DNA from: Vicia villosa
Lineage: Eukaryota > Streptophyta > Magnoliopsida > Fabales > Fabaceae
NCBI RefSeq assembly: GCF_029867415.1
Contig: NW_026705762.1
Span: forward strand, 186,001-250,000
DNA: 64,000 nt
Reading direction: 5' to 3'
Part shown: piece after piece, positions 34,976 to 45,479 of the stretch
Position numbering within the stretch: the first letter of the stretch is position 1
Layout: the number at the start of each line of letters is the position of its first letter
Translations under genes and position numbers: made by a program
Notes under the pieces: model-generated
Seen by the model: only the letters and a program-made list of their open reading frames with translations
Told to the model about the DNA's origin: nothing
The model's database searches: none

Positions 34976-37173
34976 GGAGATAGTGGTATCCTGAAAAGTA
35001 GAGGTTAGTTTTCTTTATGCCATGTCATGATGCATGCAATGTGTTTATGTGACGGGATTCTCAAAATAAATGAGGACCTCGTATGTTATGTATGCAATTG
35101 TCGCGCTGTTTTATGTATTATGTATGAACATGTATGCAATTGTATGAATATGTTTATGACATGTGATATGTGAATATGATTCATGTTGTCTTGATTGAGA
35201 AAATAAATCTCTGTATCTTTGAAGATGTTCAGCTGGGGATTTACGGTTTCTGCTTGGGGATGATCAGTAATTTGATGTACCCTGATTTAGAGATATAAAT
35301 GGACCATGTTGAAGAAGAGCAACTTGTTGGAGAAATAATAGTGTCGAAGATGTAAACTCTGTTGGGGAGTCATGTCTTTGTTGGGACGAGCACATTTGAA
35401 GATATCTTTTTAATGATTACTCTGAGGGGATATGATCTTCTGGCTCTGTGGGGAGATGTGGGTGTCTTGAGAGTTGCCCCCAGTATCATAGTTATTTACT
35501 ACTCGATTCAGGACACGCTACTGAGTATTGATCGAAATGTTGAACTGGACTTGCATAGATTTGCCCCAGTTAACAGGAACTTTGGAAAGGTTCGCCTCAC
35601 GAGGTCTTTGTGAGATGTACACTATGGGCAATATGCCCCCAGTAATTATAGGCTCATGACAATGTCTCGCGTTGATTGGGGAGTAGCTTTAGATATGCTT
35701 GGATGCATGCCCCTGATTGTTCGACCATCCATGAGAGAGTCTCGGAATCTCGAATTGATTGCCTCAGATTGATTGGGCAAAACGCGTCATGCCCCTTGTA
35801 TACGTAAGAGACATGACTTCTTGGAGTAATTTTGTTTTGTCGGGATAACTTTCAGTCATTAGTTGTACTCTGTGCAAGTTCTTTCTGATGCTAACATTTG
35901 AAATTATGTAGCAGGATATGTTTAATAATGTATTCGTGAGATGCAATGCATACGTTTGTCTCGAGTTTTTGAAAAACATTAAAACCGAAGATGTAGAAGC
36001 GTGATATTTGTAAAAACATGCTATTTGTAACAATGTGATGTTTGTAAAAGAGAAATATCAACTCAGCATTTTAGGTAAACCTTAAGGAGTCGGGATACCT
36101 TTGTTATGACAGTATGCTTTCGAACTAACCATGCTTCAGTTAGGACTTTCAAGGGTTGTAACGTGGCTTGGTTCACGGTTTAAGAAACAAAGGACAAAGG
36201 CTCAAAATTTGATTGTACCCACCCCTCTTCGTGATGATCTTCAGTCCTAAACTCATTTAGTCTCAACTTATGCATTCAGGTTCCAAGAGACTCTTGGATT
36301 TGCACCTTTGATAATGATGATGGTTCACAAACAAAGAGAACTTTTTGAGATGGCAGACACTTCTTCCTTTTGGTAGTCACAACATTGTGTTGTTCAGGAA
36401 TTTATTGACTTCTCTTCTTTCATCTTTTTGATATCCCTAACGTTTGCCTGAACTGTCTATTTTGAGCATACAGTCAGCGAGACACCTTGATTTTTGCCTA
36501 AGTCTTCTTTTTGATTTTTGACTTAGCAGGCTTTTCTTTGTATATATGTTTTTTCATTCATTTTTTTTCTTTGAAAGACATTGACTGTCTTGCTTAATGA
36601 TTGATGAAGCATTATTGGCTTTTGATTGGCATCTCCCATACTTCTTTGATGTGTGCGGATGAACGCTTGTGATTGAAACCTTTGTTGAAAGGTGTACTGA
36701 ATGATTCTCTTAAAATAGAATGCACAGCCAAATTAACTGAGAACTACCCTGCCCCAGGTTATGATCAAGGGTTTTAATTAGTACAAGAAAGAAACTTCTA
36801 CTTCTTAGGCTCAAAGGGGTTGACGAGGGATTAACATCCTTATATCTCCACTGTTTAGGAATCGAAACAATGCCTGTACATCTTCAGCATAGTCCGCTCA
36901 AAAGCATACTGTATGAGGTTGCGGTATTATTTTCGTCATCCTCCCTCAAAAGGTTTACAGCTTAGCAGGAGTTGAATAAGCACAAAACATATGCAAAGTA
37001 AATACGCAATTTTAAAATGAGTGGTAACGAAATAATGTATTCAAGACAAACATATGCAATGCACTGATGATAATTATTGAAACAGATAATGTCTATCATA
37101 AGTCGAATGTTTAAACAAACAGAATAGAAATTGCAAATGAAAGTAAATCTAATGATCTAAAAAGTTCATCCTT
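34976..37173 (-). other. Non-coding 3' region of element Z
   Basis: About 2.2 kb between gag and the array with no pol motif in any frame. The stretch 36180-36900 is the reverse complement counterpart of about 4080-4760 in element A. The conservation of this part in two coding-poor elements suggests a cis-acting role in RNA packaging, processing or replication; this is an inference. Confidence 0.65.
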
Positions 37174-38562
37174 CTAGCCATCCATAGCATTAGCAATCTT
37201 GTTGTGATTAGGCATGGGAGCAGTGATCACATTAGGAGTTGCAGGGGTGTCGAACTCAATTTCACCGGCGTCGATCATATCTTGGATCTTGTTCTTCAAT
37301 GGCCAACAATTCTCTGTGTCATGTCCAAGACTATTAGAATGATATGCGCATCTCGCATTGGGCTTGTAACTAGGAGCAGAGGTGTTAGGATTCTTAGGAG
37401 GATCCCTAAGGGTGATCAAATTTTCCTTTAGCAGATGTTGTAAAGCTTGAGCTAACGACATATTGATCTTTGTGAATTGACGTCTTGGTGTATCTTGTTT
37501 GTTTTGACGGCCTTGTTGAGGCGCCGGTGTGGAGCTTAGAATTGCCCCAATAGATTGATCATGGTTTATCCTTTTCTGCCCATACACAGCATTGGAATTT
37601 GACCTCCCATTGAAATGCTTCTTTGTGGTACCTGAGGATGCAGCCACTTGAATCTTACCACTTCGAATGCCATTCTCTACACGTTCCCCAATCAGTATGA
37701 GTTCAGTGAATCCAGATGATGAACTTCCCAGCAAATGGCTATAAAAAGGACCAGTCAGTGTACTCATGAACATATCGACCAATTCTCTGTCAGCTAGAGA
37801 GGGTTTGACTCTTCCAGCTAGATCTCTCCACTTTTGAGCATACTCCTTGAAACTTTCCTTAGATCCCATAGACATGCTTTGTAGTTGCATGCGAGTTGGC
37901 GCGAGATCAGAATTGTATTGGTATTGCTGATAAAAAGCAACAACCAAATCTTCCCAGGTACGGATGTTGACACTCTCGAGTTGATAGTACCATTCAAGCT
38001 GAGTTCCAGATAAACTTTCCTGAAAGAAATGGATCCAGAGCCTCTTGTCAGCAGTGTGAGGCTGAATCTTCCTTACATAAGACCTTAAGTGCATCTTGGG
38101 ACAGGAGATTCCATCATATTTAGCAAAGGCGGGAGTCTTGAATTTTGGAGGAATAACAACCCCAGGAACGAGTCCCAGTTCTTCAAAGTCCAGCCCAGGT
38201 ACCTTCTGAATTTCCACGCTTCTCAGACGCTCTTCCAGTAGCCTATACTTCTCATCATATTCATCCTCGTCTTCGGGATACTCTTCTTCGCTCTCATCTT
38301 GGCCGTCAAAATCCCCATTACCTTCAGTGTCACCATCATGCTCTTCTCCTTCCTCATCCTTAGGGATTTCAGCATCTTCGGCCTTCTTAGGACGGCCTTT
38401 GAACCTTCTTCCCAAGTTGATCACCCCTTTAGGTTTCTGAGTTTTTGTCTTCTTAGTCAGAAGGGCTTTCAGTTCATCTTGCCCCTTGGACAAGTTCAGG
38501 ATCAAAGCTTGAAATTCAGTATTCTGAGCTTGGAGATCCTTGACAGATTGTTCGAGATCCAT
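37174..38562 (-). CDS. Ogre-type Gag, intact
   Basis: 462 codons from the ATG at 38562 (MDLEQSVKDLQAQN); the frame is open further upstream to 38763, but that part lacks Gag features. Order: a coiled-coil-like N-terminus (about 1-45), a basic patch with GRRFKGRPKK, a long Glu/Asp-rich stretch (about 65-110), then the conserved Tat/Ogre Gag core (about 140-310) with PPKFKTPAFAKYDG, WYYQLESVNIRTWEDL, FKEYAQKWRDLAGRVKPSL and GERVENGIRSGKI. A Cys/His motif C-x2-H-x5-H-x4-C follows at about 404-418. Gag forms the particle that packages element RNA. No stop or frameshift is present. The usual downstream protease is absent, so the protein would not be fused to pol. It could serve this copy and relatives such as element A. 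Confidence 0.9.
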   Translation of the reverse strand: MDLEQSVKDLQAQNTEFQALILNLSKGQDELKALLTKKTKTQKPKGVINLGRRFKGRPKKAEDAEIPKDEEGEEHDGDTEGNGDFDGQDESEEEYPEDEDEYDEKYRLLEERLRSVEIQKVPGLDFEELGLVPGVVIPPKFKTPAFAKYDGISCPKMHLRSYVRKIQPHTADKRLWIHFFQESLSGTQLEWYYQLESVNIRTWEDLVVAFYQQYQYNSDLAPTRMQLQSMSMGSKESFKEYAQKWRDLAGRVKPSLADRELVDMFMSTLTGPFYSHLLGSSSSGFTELILIGERVENGIRSGKIQVAASSGTTKKHFNGRSNSNAVYGQKRINHDQSIGAILSSTPAPQQGRQNKQDTPRRQFTKINMSLAQALQHLLKENLITLRDPPKNPNTSAPSYKPNARCAYHSNSLGHDTENCWPLKNKIQDMIDAGEIEFDTPATPNVITAPMPNHNKIANAMDG

Positions 38563-39747
38563 GATGCTGAAATAAACAGTGAGGAAGGATGAGAGACCTA
38601 TTGTAAGAAACCTGTTATGCGATGTTATGAATGCGAATGCAATACTTTCAAGGATCTTTAGGCGTTTAGTTAGCAACATTAGAAAATGATTTGGCCGCGT
38701 CCTTATTTGAAGACATCTGAACTTTGTCTTTGAACGTCTTTCTTTGAGAATCAAGCTCACCATATCGAGTGGGTCATCGCCTTTGATTCGGGATACTTCT
38801 GAATTTGAAAGTATATGGCTAGAGGAAAATAAATCCTCTTGCCCCTTGATAGGTACTGTGTCTCTGAATTGGAAGGTATGCGGCCAGAGGAAAATAAATC
38901 CTCTTGCCCCTTGATAGGAATTCAGTCTTTGATAAGGGCACCTGAAATTGTGCGCCCTAAATTCCTAAGATCCTTGAAAGGGTTAGTTAATCATGTTATG
39001 CTTATGATGTCATGATGTCATGATGTTATGCGAATGAAATTCATTTGTCATAGTGTGAGATAGTAAGGACAAACAAGTCCTTTTAAAACCTGCAAGGAAG
39101 CGAAGGTTAGTAGCAAACGCAAACAAGTCACACAAGTCACGCAAGTCACACAAGTCACACAATTTTTGGCTTAAGGCTTGCATGGGGTCTGATCAGGTGT
39201 CCTTCCCAAGGGTATTTCTATGGATAAGGAGATTTCAGCAACGGGTTCTACCAAGTTACTCAGAATTGTCAGCCCTCCTAAAGCACCCTCGAACATGATA
39301 CATACATACCATGCAATGATACTTTGAGAAAGAACCTATCTGAGCTGTAGTATCGGGTAGCGGCTATGCTCTCAACATACATCAAGAGTAGTCCCCCCAC
39401 TACGTTCCTAAAAGTCAGGATGGGTTAAAGGTTACTAACGGTCCTTGAGCTCCGACTCACCCACAGGTATCCACACGAACCTCCCTCATACAAGAGAAGC
39501 ATGTAAACACCTATAAAGGCCTAACTCAAGCGTGAACTCTCATATTGACCAGTCCTCCACATACATGAAGGAGGTCGCCATGACTATGCCACTTCCTATC
39601 TTAGATGTACTTGAATCCGGGTGTAGGATTCGTCCTTCAGTTAATTCCCAAAACGCCCCTGAAAAATAAAACAAACAAAGCAAACAATAGAAAACATTTA
39701 AAGTGAATCCTAAACTTTTAAGGTAACCCCTCTTTTATCGGATTTTA
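38563..39747 (-). other. Leader of element Z between PBS and gag
   Basis: About 1.2 kb, non-coding. Holds a direct duplication of about 68 bp (about 38797-38930, each with GAGGAAAATAAATCCTCTTG) and a short ACAAGTCAC repeat at about 39120-39160. The first is also a hairpin former (GAGGA / TCCTC). Confidence 0.65.
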
Positions 39748-39765
39748 TCCCCAGCAGAGTCGCCA
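39748..39765 (-). other. Ogre-type primer-binding site of element Z
   Basis: Minus strand TGGCGACTCTGCTGGGGA, identical to 2702-2719 in element A, four bases from the LTR end. Confidence 0.88.
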
Positions 39766-39769
39766 GTTC

Positions 39770-42700
39770 TGTAATACGGTGAACTGACTTTTTATCGATC
39801 GAAAATGTCGCGGTAAGCAAGAGTCGCCACCGACTTTTATTTTATCCAAACAAATTCGGAAAGGCAAAAAGAAACAGAAAAAAAACCTTTTTAAAGAAAT
39901 CTAAGTTCGGGGGGTAATTTATGCAAAGGGAAGGTGTAAGGCACCCTTTGCATCCATGGTTTTCCATGGGCTCTTAATTGCTTTGCTTGCTCGTTTGTTT
40001 TTTAAAAAAAGGTAGATGAAAGAAAAAACTGGACTTTAGCTCGTAAATGAGCGTAGCCAGTTTTCGAAGAATTGTGAGAAAGAATATTAAAGATGAGCAT
40101 TGCAAGGCAATTAGGGGCAATTACCTTAAACTCAGATGATAGGTCTCTTTTTAGCCTTTCAGAATGAAAGGGTCTATCCTTGCCATAAGAGGGCAGGAAG
40201 CCTTTCGTTTGGAGGTTGAAGGGTCGTCGAAGCATCCTTTGCCATAAGACTATCCCATGCCATAGAAGGGCAGGTAATCTAAGGCAAGGATCAGAATAAG
40301 CCTTATTCGTAGGCAGCCAGAAGATACCTCAGCCTTTTTCCGTAGGCAACTTCCGAGGGTCAAGGTCATATTTGTGTATCGAAGGCAGCATCATTTAGGG
40401 TCGCATGACCTTTAGTTATCGAGGCAGCATGGCTGAGGTATCCTCATATTCGAGGGACATGGCTTATTCTGCAAAAAACACAAAGGCAACCGGCAACAGG
40501 CAACAAGGCAACAAGGCAACAGGCAACAGGCAACAGAGAGGTTACCCAAAAGCGTGCGTGTGTGCACCAATCACGTGATTATATTCAATTATATTATCTT
40601 GTAAATTAGCGATTCTAAATTCAATTCATGGTTGCCACTCCCTATTTTACTAACCACGCAGATAATATAAGGCAAGAAACAGTAATATGGGGGAGGGAAA
40701 TTGTAACCAGCGGATCCCTTAATAGGGTTTGACACAAGTAATAATTAAACAGAAAAATAAAAGATTAGAGTTTAGGGATACCAAACTCGTAGCTTTGGCA
40801 ATCAACGAACCCTGAAAAGGAGAAGGGGGAGACAGAAAGCAGAGAATGAGTGCATTATCAAGTTCATGGGCAAACTTCATTAACCATAAAAGTAAAAATA
40901 ATGAAATTAATAAATAAAATAATAATAAAAGACACTTAGCTTCGAATTTGATCTGATATGGTTGGCGGAAAGCCTCGGGGGTAACCCTGAAAAAGGCAAA
41001 GGCAGAAATAGTGAAGGCAAGACAAACCCCTGATTTTAAAAGAAAATAAAATATGCTTTAAATATAAGATACTTAGCTCTGGTTTTTTGATCAGGCGCGT
41101 TGTCGGAGTGAACCATGTCGATAACCCTGAAAAGGCATAAACAGAAAAGAAAATTTTTCAGTGTATATGAATGTTCGTCCTAAACCCTGATTAGGGCACA
41201 AGTTAACTATGGTTAATAGAATAAATAAAAGTTAAATTAATTAATTATTGGTTTTTAACCTAATTAATTAATTCAATGAAAATAGGGTTTCGGTCAAATA
41301 TACCAATTAACAAAAATCTTTATAATTAATTAAGTAATTTAAATTAAATGATTATGTATATCAAAAACATTTAAAAAATTAAATAAAACTTTTTTATCAT
41401 CCTTATGCCTGTTGTGAGAAAGAAATAAAAATTTAGAATGATTTTATTAAAAGGAATTTTTTAGAAAAAAGAAATATATAAATCAAAAATAAAATAAACA
41501 AAATAATGTTGCATAATTAAAAGTAAATAAGAAATTAAAAAATACTCAGCTTATATTCCATGTGGTGAGCTTATGGTTGTGTGTGGGCAAGTTGAGGACC
41601 ATGATATGCACTCCAGGCCTTAGATGCGTTGGATCCGTGGGTAATCATCATCCAACGACGCTGTGGTGAGGGCGTGTGGTAGGCACTCAAGTGTGAGACA
41701 CAGGAGATCTGCAAGTTAGTTCTTTGAAAAAAGAATATGTTTGGGGTAGGATTCGAACCGGCCCCCTTATGGTTTATCAAGAATGCGCGTTGCCATCTGA
41801 GCCAAGTGCGCTTTTTGGAAAAGGAACGCGTTAGAAGCATAATATACAAAACTACCACGTATTACAAACAAAACGCGCGCTAAGTTCGAATCAACCAACG
41901 AGGTGATGACAAATCATCATCTTCTCCACTGAAACCTGCAAATGAGCTTTTCACAGCGCTTTTAACATATTAGCCATAAAAGCATCGTACCTATTACACC
42001 TGTGAACTGCAAAGACACTCAAACGCATGCGAAAATTAGATCTAAAGCCATATTCATGAATCTTTAATCCATGCGACTTCACCTGTACCACTTTCAGGAT
42101 CCAAAACTTTCTAAATAGAAAAACCCCAAAAATAAAGGACGAACCCTAACAAAGCAATTGTCCCTAAACGCGCACAGAAATTCAATTAAATGTCCAGAAT
42201 CATTCTGCACACCATAACAAACAATAATATGCATCTAAATCATGATTATATGCTATGAATCGATGAGTACAGATCAAAGAAATTCGCGGCGAACCTGTCC
42301 TTAATGGAGGTTGTTCTGGAAGTTTTGATTGCGTGTAATGATTCAAATAGGTTCAGAGAGTCTTGGTGGAGATGTTTGAGCGCTTAGGTCCTCTTGAACT
42401 AGCCTGCAACTGCAAAATCGAAATTGGATGTTCTTGCACTTTTTGGAGCTAGCTAGGGTACTCTGATCTGCAGATTTTCGTCCCCTTGCTATTTGGACTT
42501 GTTATGTATATATATTAGAAGAATTAGGGTTGCTAATTGTGAAGAGAATCCTTATGAATCAATTTTTGCACTCTTTGGAAATTTGATTTTTTCAATCTTT
42601 CTAAAGTTGTCCAAATTTGTTTTAATCACACCAATCTTGCTGGCCACGAATTTGTATTGAATATATGGATTAAATGGAGATTGAAATTGTGTCCCACATA

Positions 42701-43665
42701 TTTTTATATCAAATATTTGATTTTGTTTCAATTTAATTGATTTTAACTCTTTTTAAATTGAATAAAAATCAAAAATAAATTAATTAAATCAGATAAATTC
42801 GTGGGGATTGGCTTCTAGGCTTTGGATGACTTGTGGACCAAGATTGAATCAAATGATTTTGGGCCCATTTGCAAAATACTTGAGTTTCTTCACATTTTTC
42901 CCTCCAAAATGGCCCAACTTTGACAAGGCCTATCTCCCTCAATTTTTGAGGTATGGAAGTGTTCTAAGACATTTTAGAAACCTTGGAGAGTCCTCTAACC
43001 AGTGTCTTTGGTCTCATATCAAAATCATTTTCCATGCTCCTTGTATGTCCTTTTTGAAAAAAGTGACTTTTGTTGACTTTTGAAAAGGACCTGTAATGTA
43101 TGAAGTCATATCTCTTAAACCATTGACCTACGAGCTCCGACTCTTGGACCATTGGATAGAGGAATGAATTCCCTTTAAAATGAGCTTTAGTGGGAATTTT
43201 TCTGATGAAGTATGAATATTTGGTGAATTTCCAAAGTTTGGTTGACTTTTTCAGTTCATGCCCAAAATAGTAACTTTTGACTTTTCTGATCTTTCCTCGC
43301 ATCATCATGATCAAACCTTGATCAAATGATGATTTTAGGGTTATGAGGATGTTGTTGACCAAATATCTTGAATTTTGACTGTATATTGACTTGAAATGAC
43401 TGTTTTGCCCTTGGGAGTCGACTGTTGACCTAATCAGGATTTGAGGGACTAAATTTGCTCTGTTTGACTTGAAACTTTATATGGAGATACTTTGGGATGT
43501 TAGTGACCCTATGGAACCATCTTGAGCCATTGATTCAATGATTTTCCATTGAATTAATCAAACCCTAGTTCAGAGCTTTTGTATAGGAGAGTATGTTTTG
43601 GAGCTTTGTCTTTTGTTTTGATTTTATGTGTGGAAAATAACATGGGCAAATTTTGGGGTATGACA
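39770..43665 (-). repeat. Element Z 5' LTR (3.9 kb)
   Basis: Minus strand start TGTCATACCCC (43665), end CGTATTACA (39770). Similar in layout to solo LTR 1, including the block with GCACCCTTTGCATCCATGG near the 3' end and the tRNA-like module. The last 112 bases at its outer edge are read as the C-terminus of the PMD ORF. Confidence 0.92.
41749..41804 (-). promoter_or_regulatory. tRNA-like A/B-box module in element Z LTR
   Basis: Minus strand TGGCTCAGATGG (41804-41793) fits the A-box consensus, and GGTTCGAATCC (41759-41749) fits the B-box consensus, 33 bases apart. It occupies nearly the same place relative to the LTR end as the module in solo LTR 1 (about 1.9-2.0 kb). No complete cloverleaf is formed. 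Confidence 0.55.
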
Positions 43666-45029
43666 CACATGAGAATACATTGACCTTTTGATGGTCGAAG
43701 GCGATGGGAAAATAACCTTGGAGTCAGAAAGGCTTCCCAAATTTCCATAGACTCAGTTTGTTGATCCTGAGATGTTGATGGAAATTTTCGAGTAAACCAT
43801 TCAGGACCTATTGTTCTGTGTACAAAGGGGGCCATAGAAGGATCGAACTGGTTACGCCGGGCAAACATCATTGAATACGCCAAGAAGTGTTCACGAAGCT
43901 TTCCAATTTCTTCTTTTGGAGTTAGGTAAGCTAACCTGGTCCCTTCTATAGTTCGATTCTTGATTTTGCTATCCTCCTCATTGACGTTTCCTCGAAAGGG
44001 AAGATGAGTTTCGAATGTAGCATTAAGCCACAATTGTAATAGCCAGAAAGGGCCAGCATAAAGTAAACTACCAGATTTGAAATTCTTGGTGAGGGTTGCA
44101 GCTTCGCTGAGGTTTTCATAAAGAGACCCTAAAAGCAGTTGGCTGAGGTTGAGCTTTTTTCCAGCATGCAACTGATTAGCCATGCAAAGGTATCTCTTTG
44201 CAACTTGAATAGATCTTGAGCAGAAGGCACATCGTGAAAGCCATAGCGCTAGAAAAGCAATATGTTCTTCATCGGATACTGCCGTTTCGGTGGTAATATG
44301 ATGCTTCTGGATGAATGCAGTATAAGTGACTTGTGAGTCATTAAAACCAATAGTATCATTATCCATTTCGTTAGGATCGAAGGTTTCGCCAGTTGGTCGA
44401 AGTCCTGTAATCGCAGCCACATCAAAAAGAGTAGGGGTAACCATTCCACAGGGGAGATGGAAAGTGTTGTGAGAAGCATCCCAAAAGTGAACCGCTGCTA
44501 CTAACATGGGTTGGTTGTATTCTAAACCTGTCTTTGACAGTTGAATCAAATCGTATATTCCTAACGATTTCCAGAAGGGTTCTTTCTGTTTCTCTACTTT
44601 TTCTAACCAGGCATAGTACAAATCAGGATCCTTGGCCAAAGGAATTGACCTAAACACTTTTACAGAGTTGGTCATATAGTTTACCCTAATTTTCGCTAAA
44701 GCTAAAGGAGTTACAGTTGGAGTTTCTTCCATGTTAGCAGATTTTCCTGAGGGAGAACAACCATCTTCATCTATCCTAATTTTGCTAACTAATGGTCTAG
44801 TCTTGTAATAAGCAGGGAAGAATTTATTCAGAGATGGGATATTTTCACCTGGTAATGGACCCATAAAAGCGAGAGATTTTCCAGAAAGTTCAAAGGGAAT
44901 GATTACCTGGGAAGCGTAAATAGCGCGTATTTCTTCGGTGTTAGGGTTTTGAACGTGCTCTCGTTCCCCAGACCGTGTTGTTGATTGGAGCTTCAGAGCA
45001 GGTTGAAGAACATTTGAAGATGAAGCCAT
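43554..45029 (-). CDS. Plant mobile domain (PMD) protein, C-terminus replaced by Z's LTR
   Basis: 491 codons from the ATG at 45029 (MASSSNVLQP); an upstream in-frame ATG at 45140 adds 37 hydrophobic residues and is less likely. The protein has the aminotransferase-like PMD: FWDASHNTFHLPCGMVTPTLFDVAAITGLRPTGE at about 185-220, then WLSRCAFCS and LLLGSLYENL. PMDs occur in host proteins (MAIN/MAIL1 of Arabidopsis) and in plant transposable elements. Here the gene lies antisense to element Y, just before its 3' LTR, so it is probably an extra ORF of Y. Z inserted in the 3' part of the gene: from 43665 down to the TGA/TAA stop at 43554 the last 37 codons are Z LTR sequence. The native C-terminus is therefore lost. 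Function unproved. Confidence 0.82.
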   Translation of the reverse strand: MASSSNVLQPALKLQSTTRSGEREHVQNPNTEEIRAIYASQVIIPFELSGKSLAFMGPLPGENIPSLNKFFPAYYKTRPLVSKIRIDEDGCSPSGKSANMEETPTVTPLALAKIRVNYMTNSVKVFRSIPLAKDPDLYYAWLEKVEKQKEPFWKSLGIYDLIQLSKTGLEYNQPMLVAAVHFWDASHNTFHLPCGMVTPTLFDVAAITGLRPTGETFDPNEMDNDTIGFNDSQVTYTAFIQKHHITTETAVSDEEHIAFLALWLSRCAFCSRSIQVAKRYLCMANQLHAGKKLNLSQLLLGSLYENLSEAATLTKNFKSGSLLYAGPFWLLQLWLNATFETHLPFRGNVNEEDSKIKNRTIEGTRLAYLTPKEEIGKLREHFLAYSMMFARRNQFDPSMAPFVHRTIGPEWFTRKFPSTSQDQQTESMEIWEAFLTPRLFSHRLRPSKGQCILMCVIPQNLPMLFSTHKIKTKDKAPKHTLLYKSSELGFD

Positions 45030-45464
45030 AGAGAAATTTCTGATTAAGAGAACGAGATTTTGAAGAGATTGAAGATGTTTGGTTTTTTTGAAGAAGATGA
45101 AGAAATAGGAATGAAAGGTTATGTAGAAGTGCAAGACCAAGTATTTAAAGGTTTAACGGAAACCCTTTTTAAATCTTTTGGGTAAAATCCAAAGAACACG
45201 TGGCGGCTGGTGATTTAATCCAACGGCGGTCGAATAAAGTTAGCTTCACTCCTAGTATGTAGGAGTAATGATCAAGAAGTAAGGTTAAAACGTGGGAATG
45301 TAAGTTATGAGAAGACATCTTTGAAAATGACAAGACGTTTCGGAAACAGGGTCATCAATGATTATGACGTTAGTCAGCAGTCTTGGAACTCTCAAAGATC
45401 AATAAAGAACGAAATCTTATAATGACAAGAAACGCCTATTTCTGTTGACTCTCGAAACAGGCAT

Positions 45465-45479
45465 TTATTGGGGGCAATT
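45465..45479 (+). other. Polypurine tract of element Y
   Basis: ATTTATTGGGGGCAATT directly precedes the LTR start TGTTAGC at 45480. It fixes Y's orientation as plus, opposite to the PMD ORF. Confidence 0.7.

Larger units (their letters stand above)
33208..43665 (-). mobile_element. Element Z: gag-only Ogre-like retrotransposon
   Basis: On the minus strand: full 5' LTR (43665-39770), GAAC, PBS (39765-39748), leader, intact gag (38562-37174), about 2.2 kb non-coding, an 18-unit tandem array, PPT (33968-33957) and the first 749 bp of the 3' LTR (33956-33208). No protease, RT or integrase motif is found in the 3.2 kb after gag. The LTR parts differ by two substitutions and one 7-bp indel in about 745 bp, so the insertion is recent. 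It sits in the interior of Y; the base run CACAT at 43666-43670 would be one target-duplication copy, the other being lost in the deletion at 33207. Confidence 0.88.

Noticed and set aside
41743..41815. Complete tRNA gene in element Z LTR
   Set aside because: A and B boxes fit, but acceptor and anticodon arms do not pair, so only a tRNA-like module is reported.
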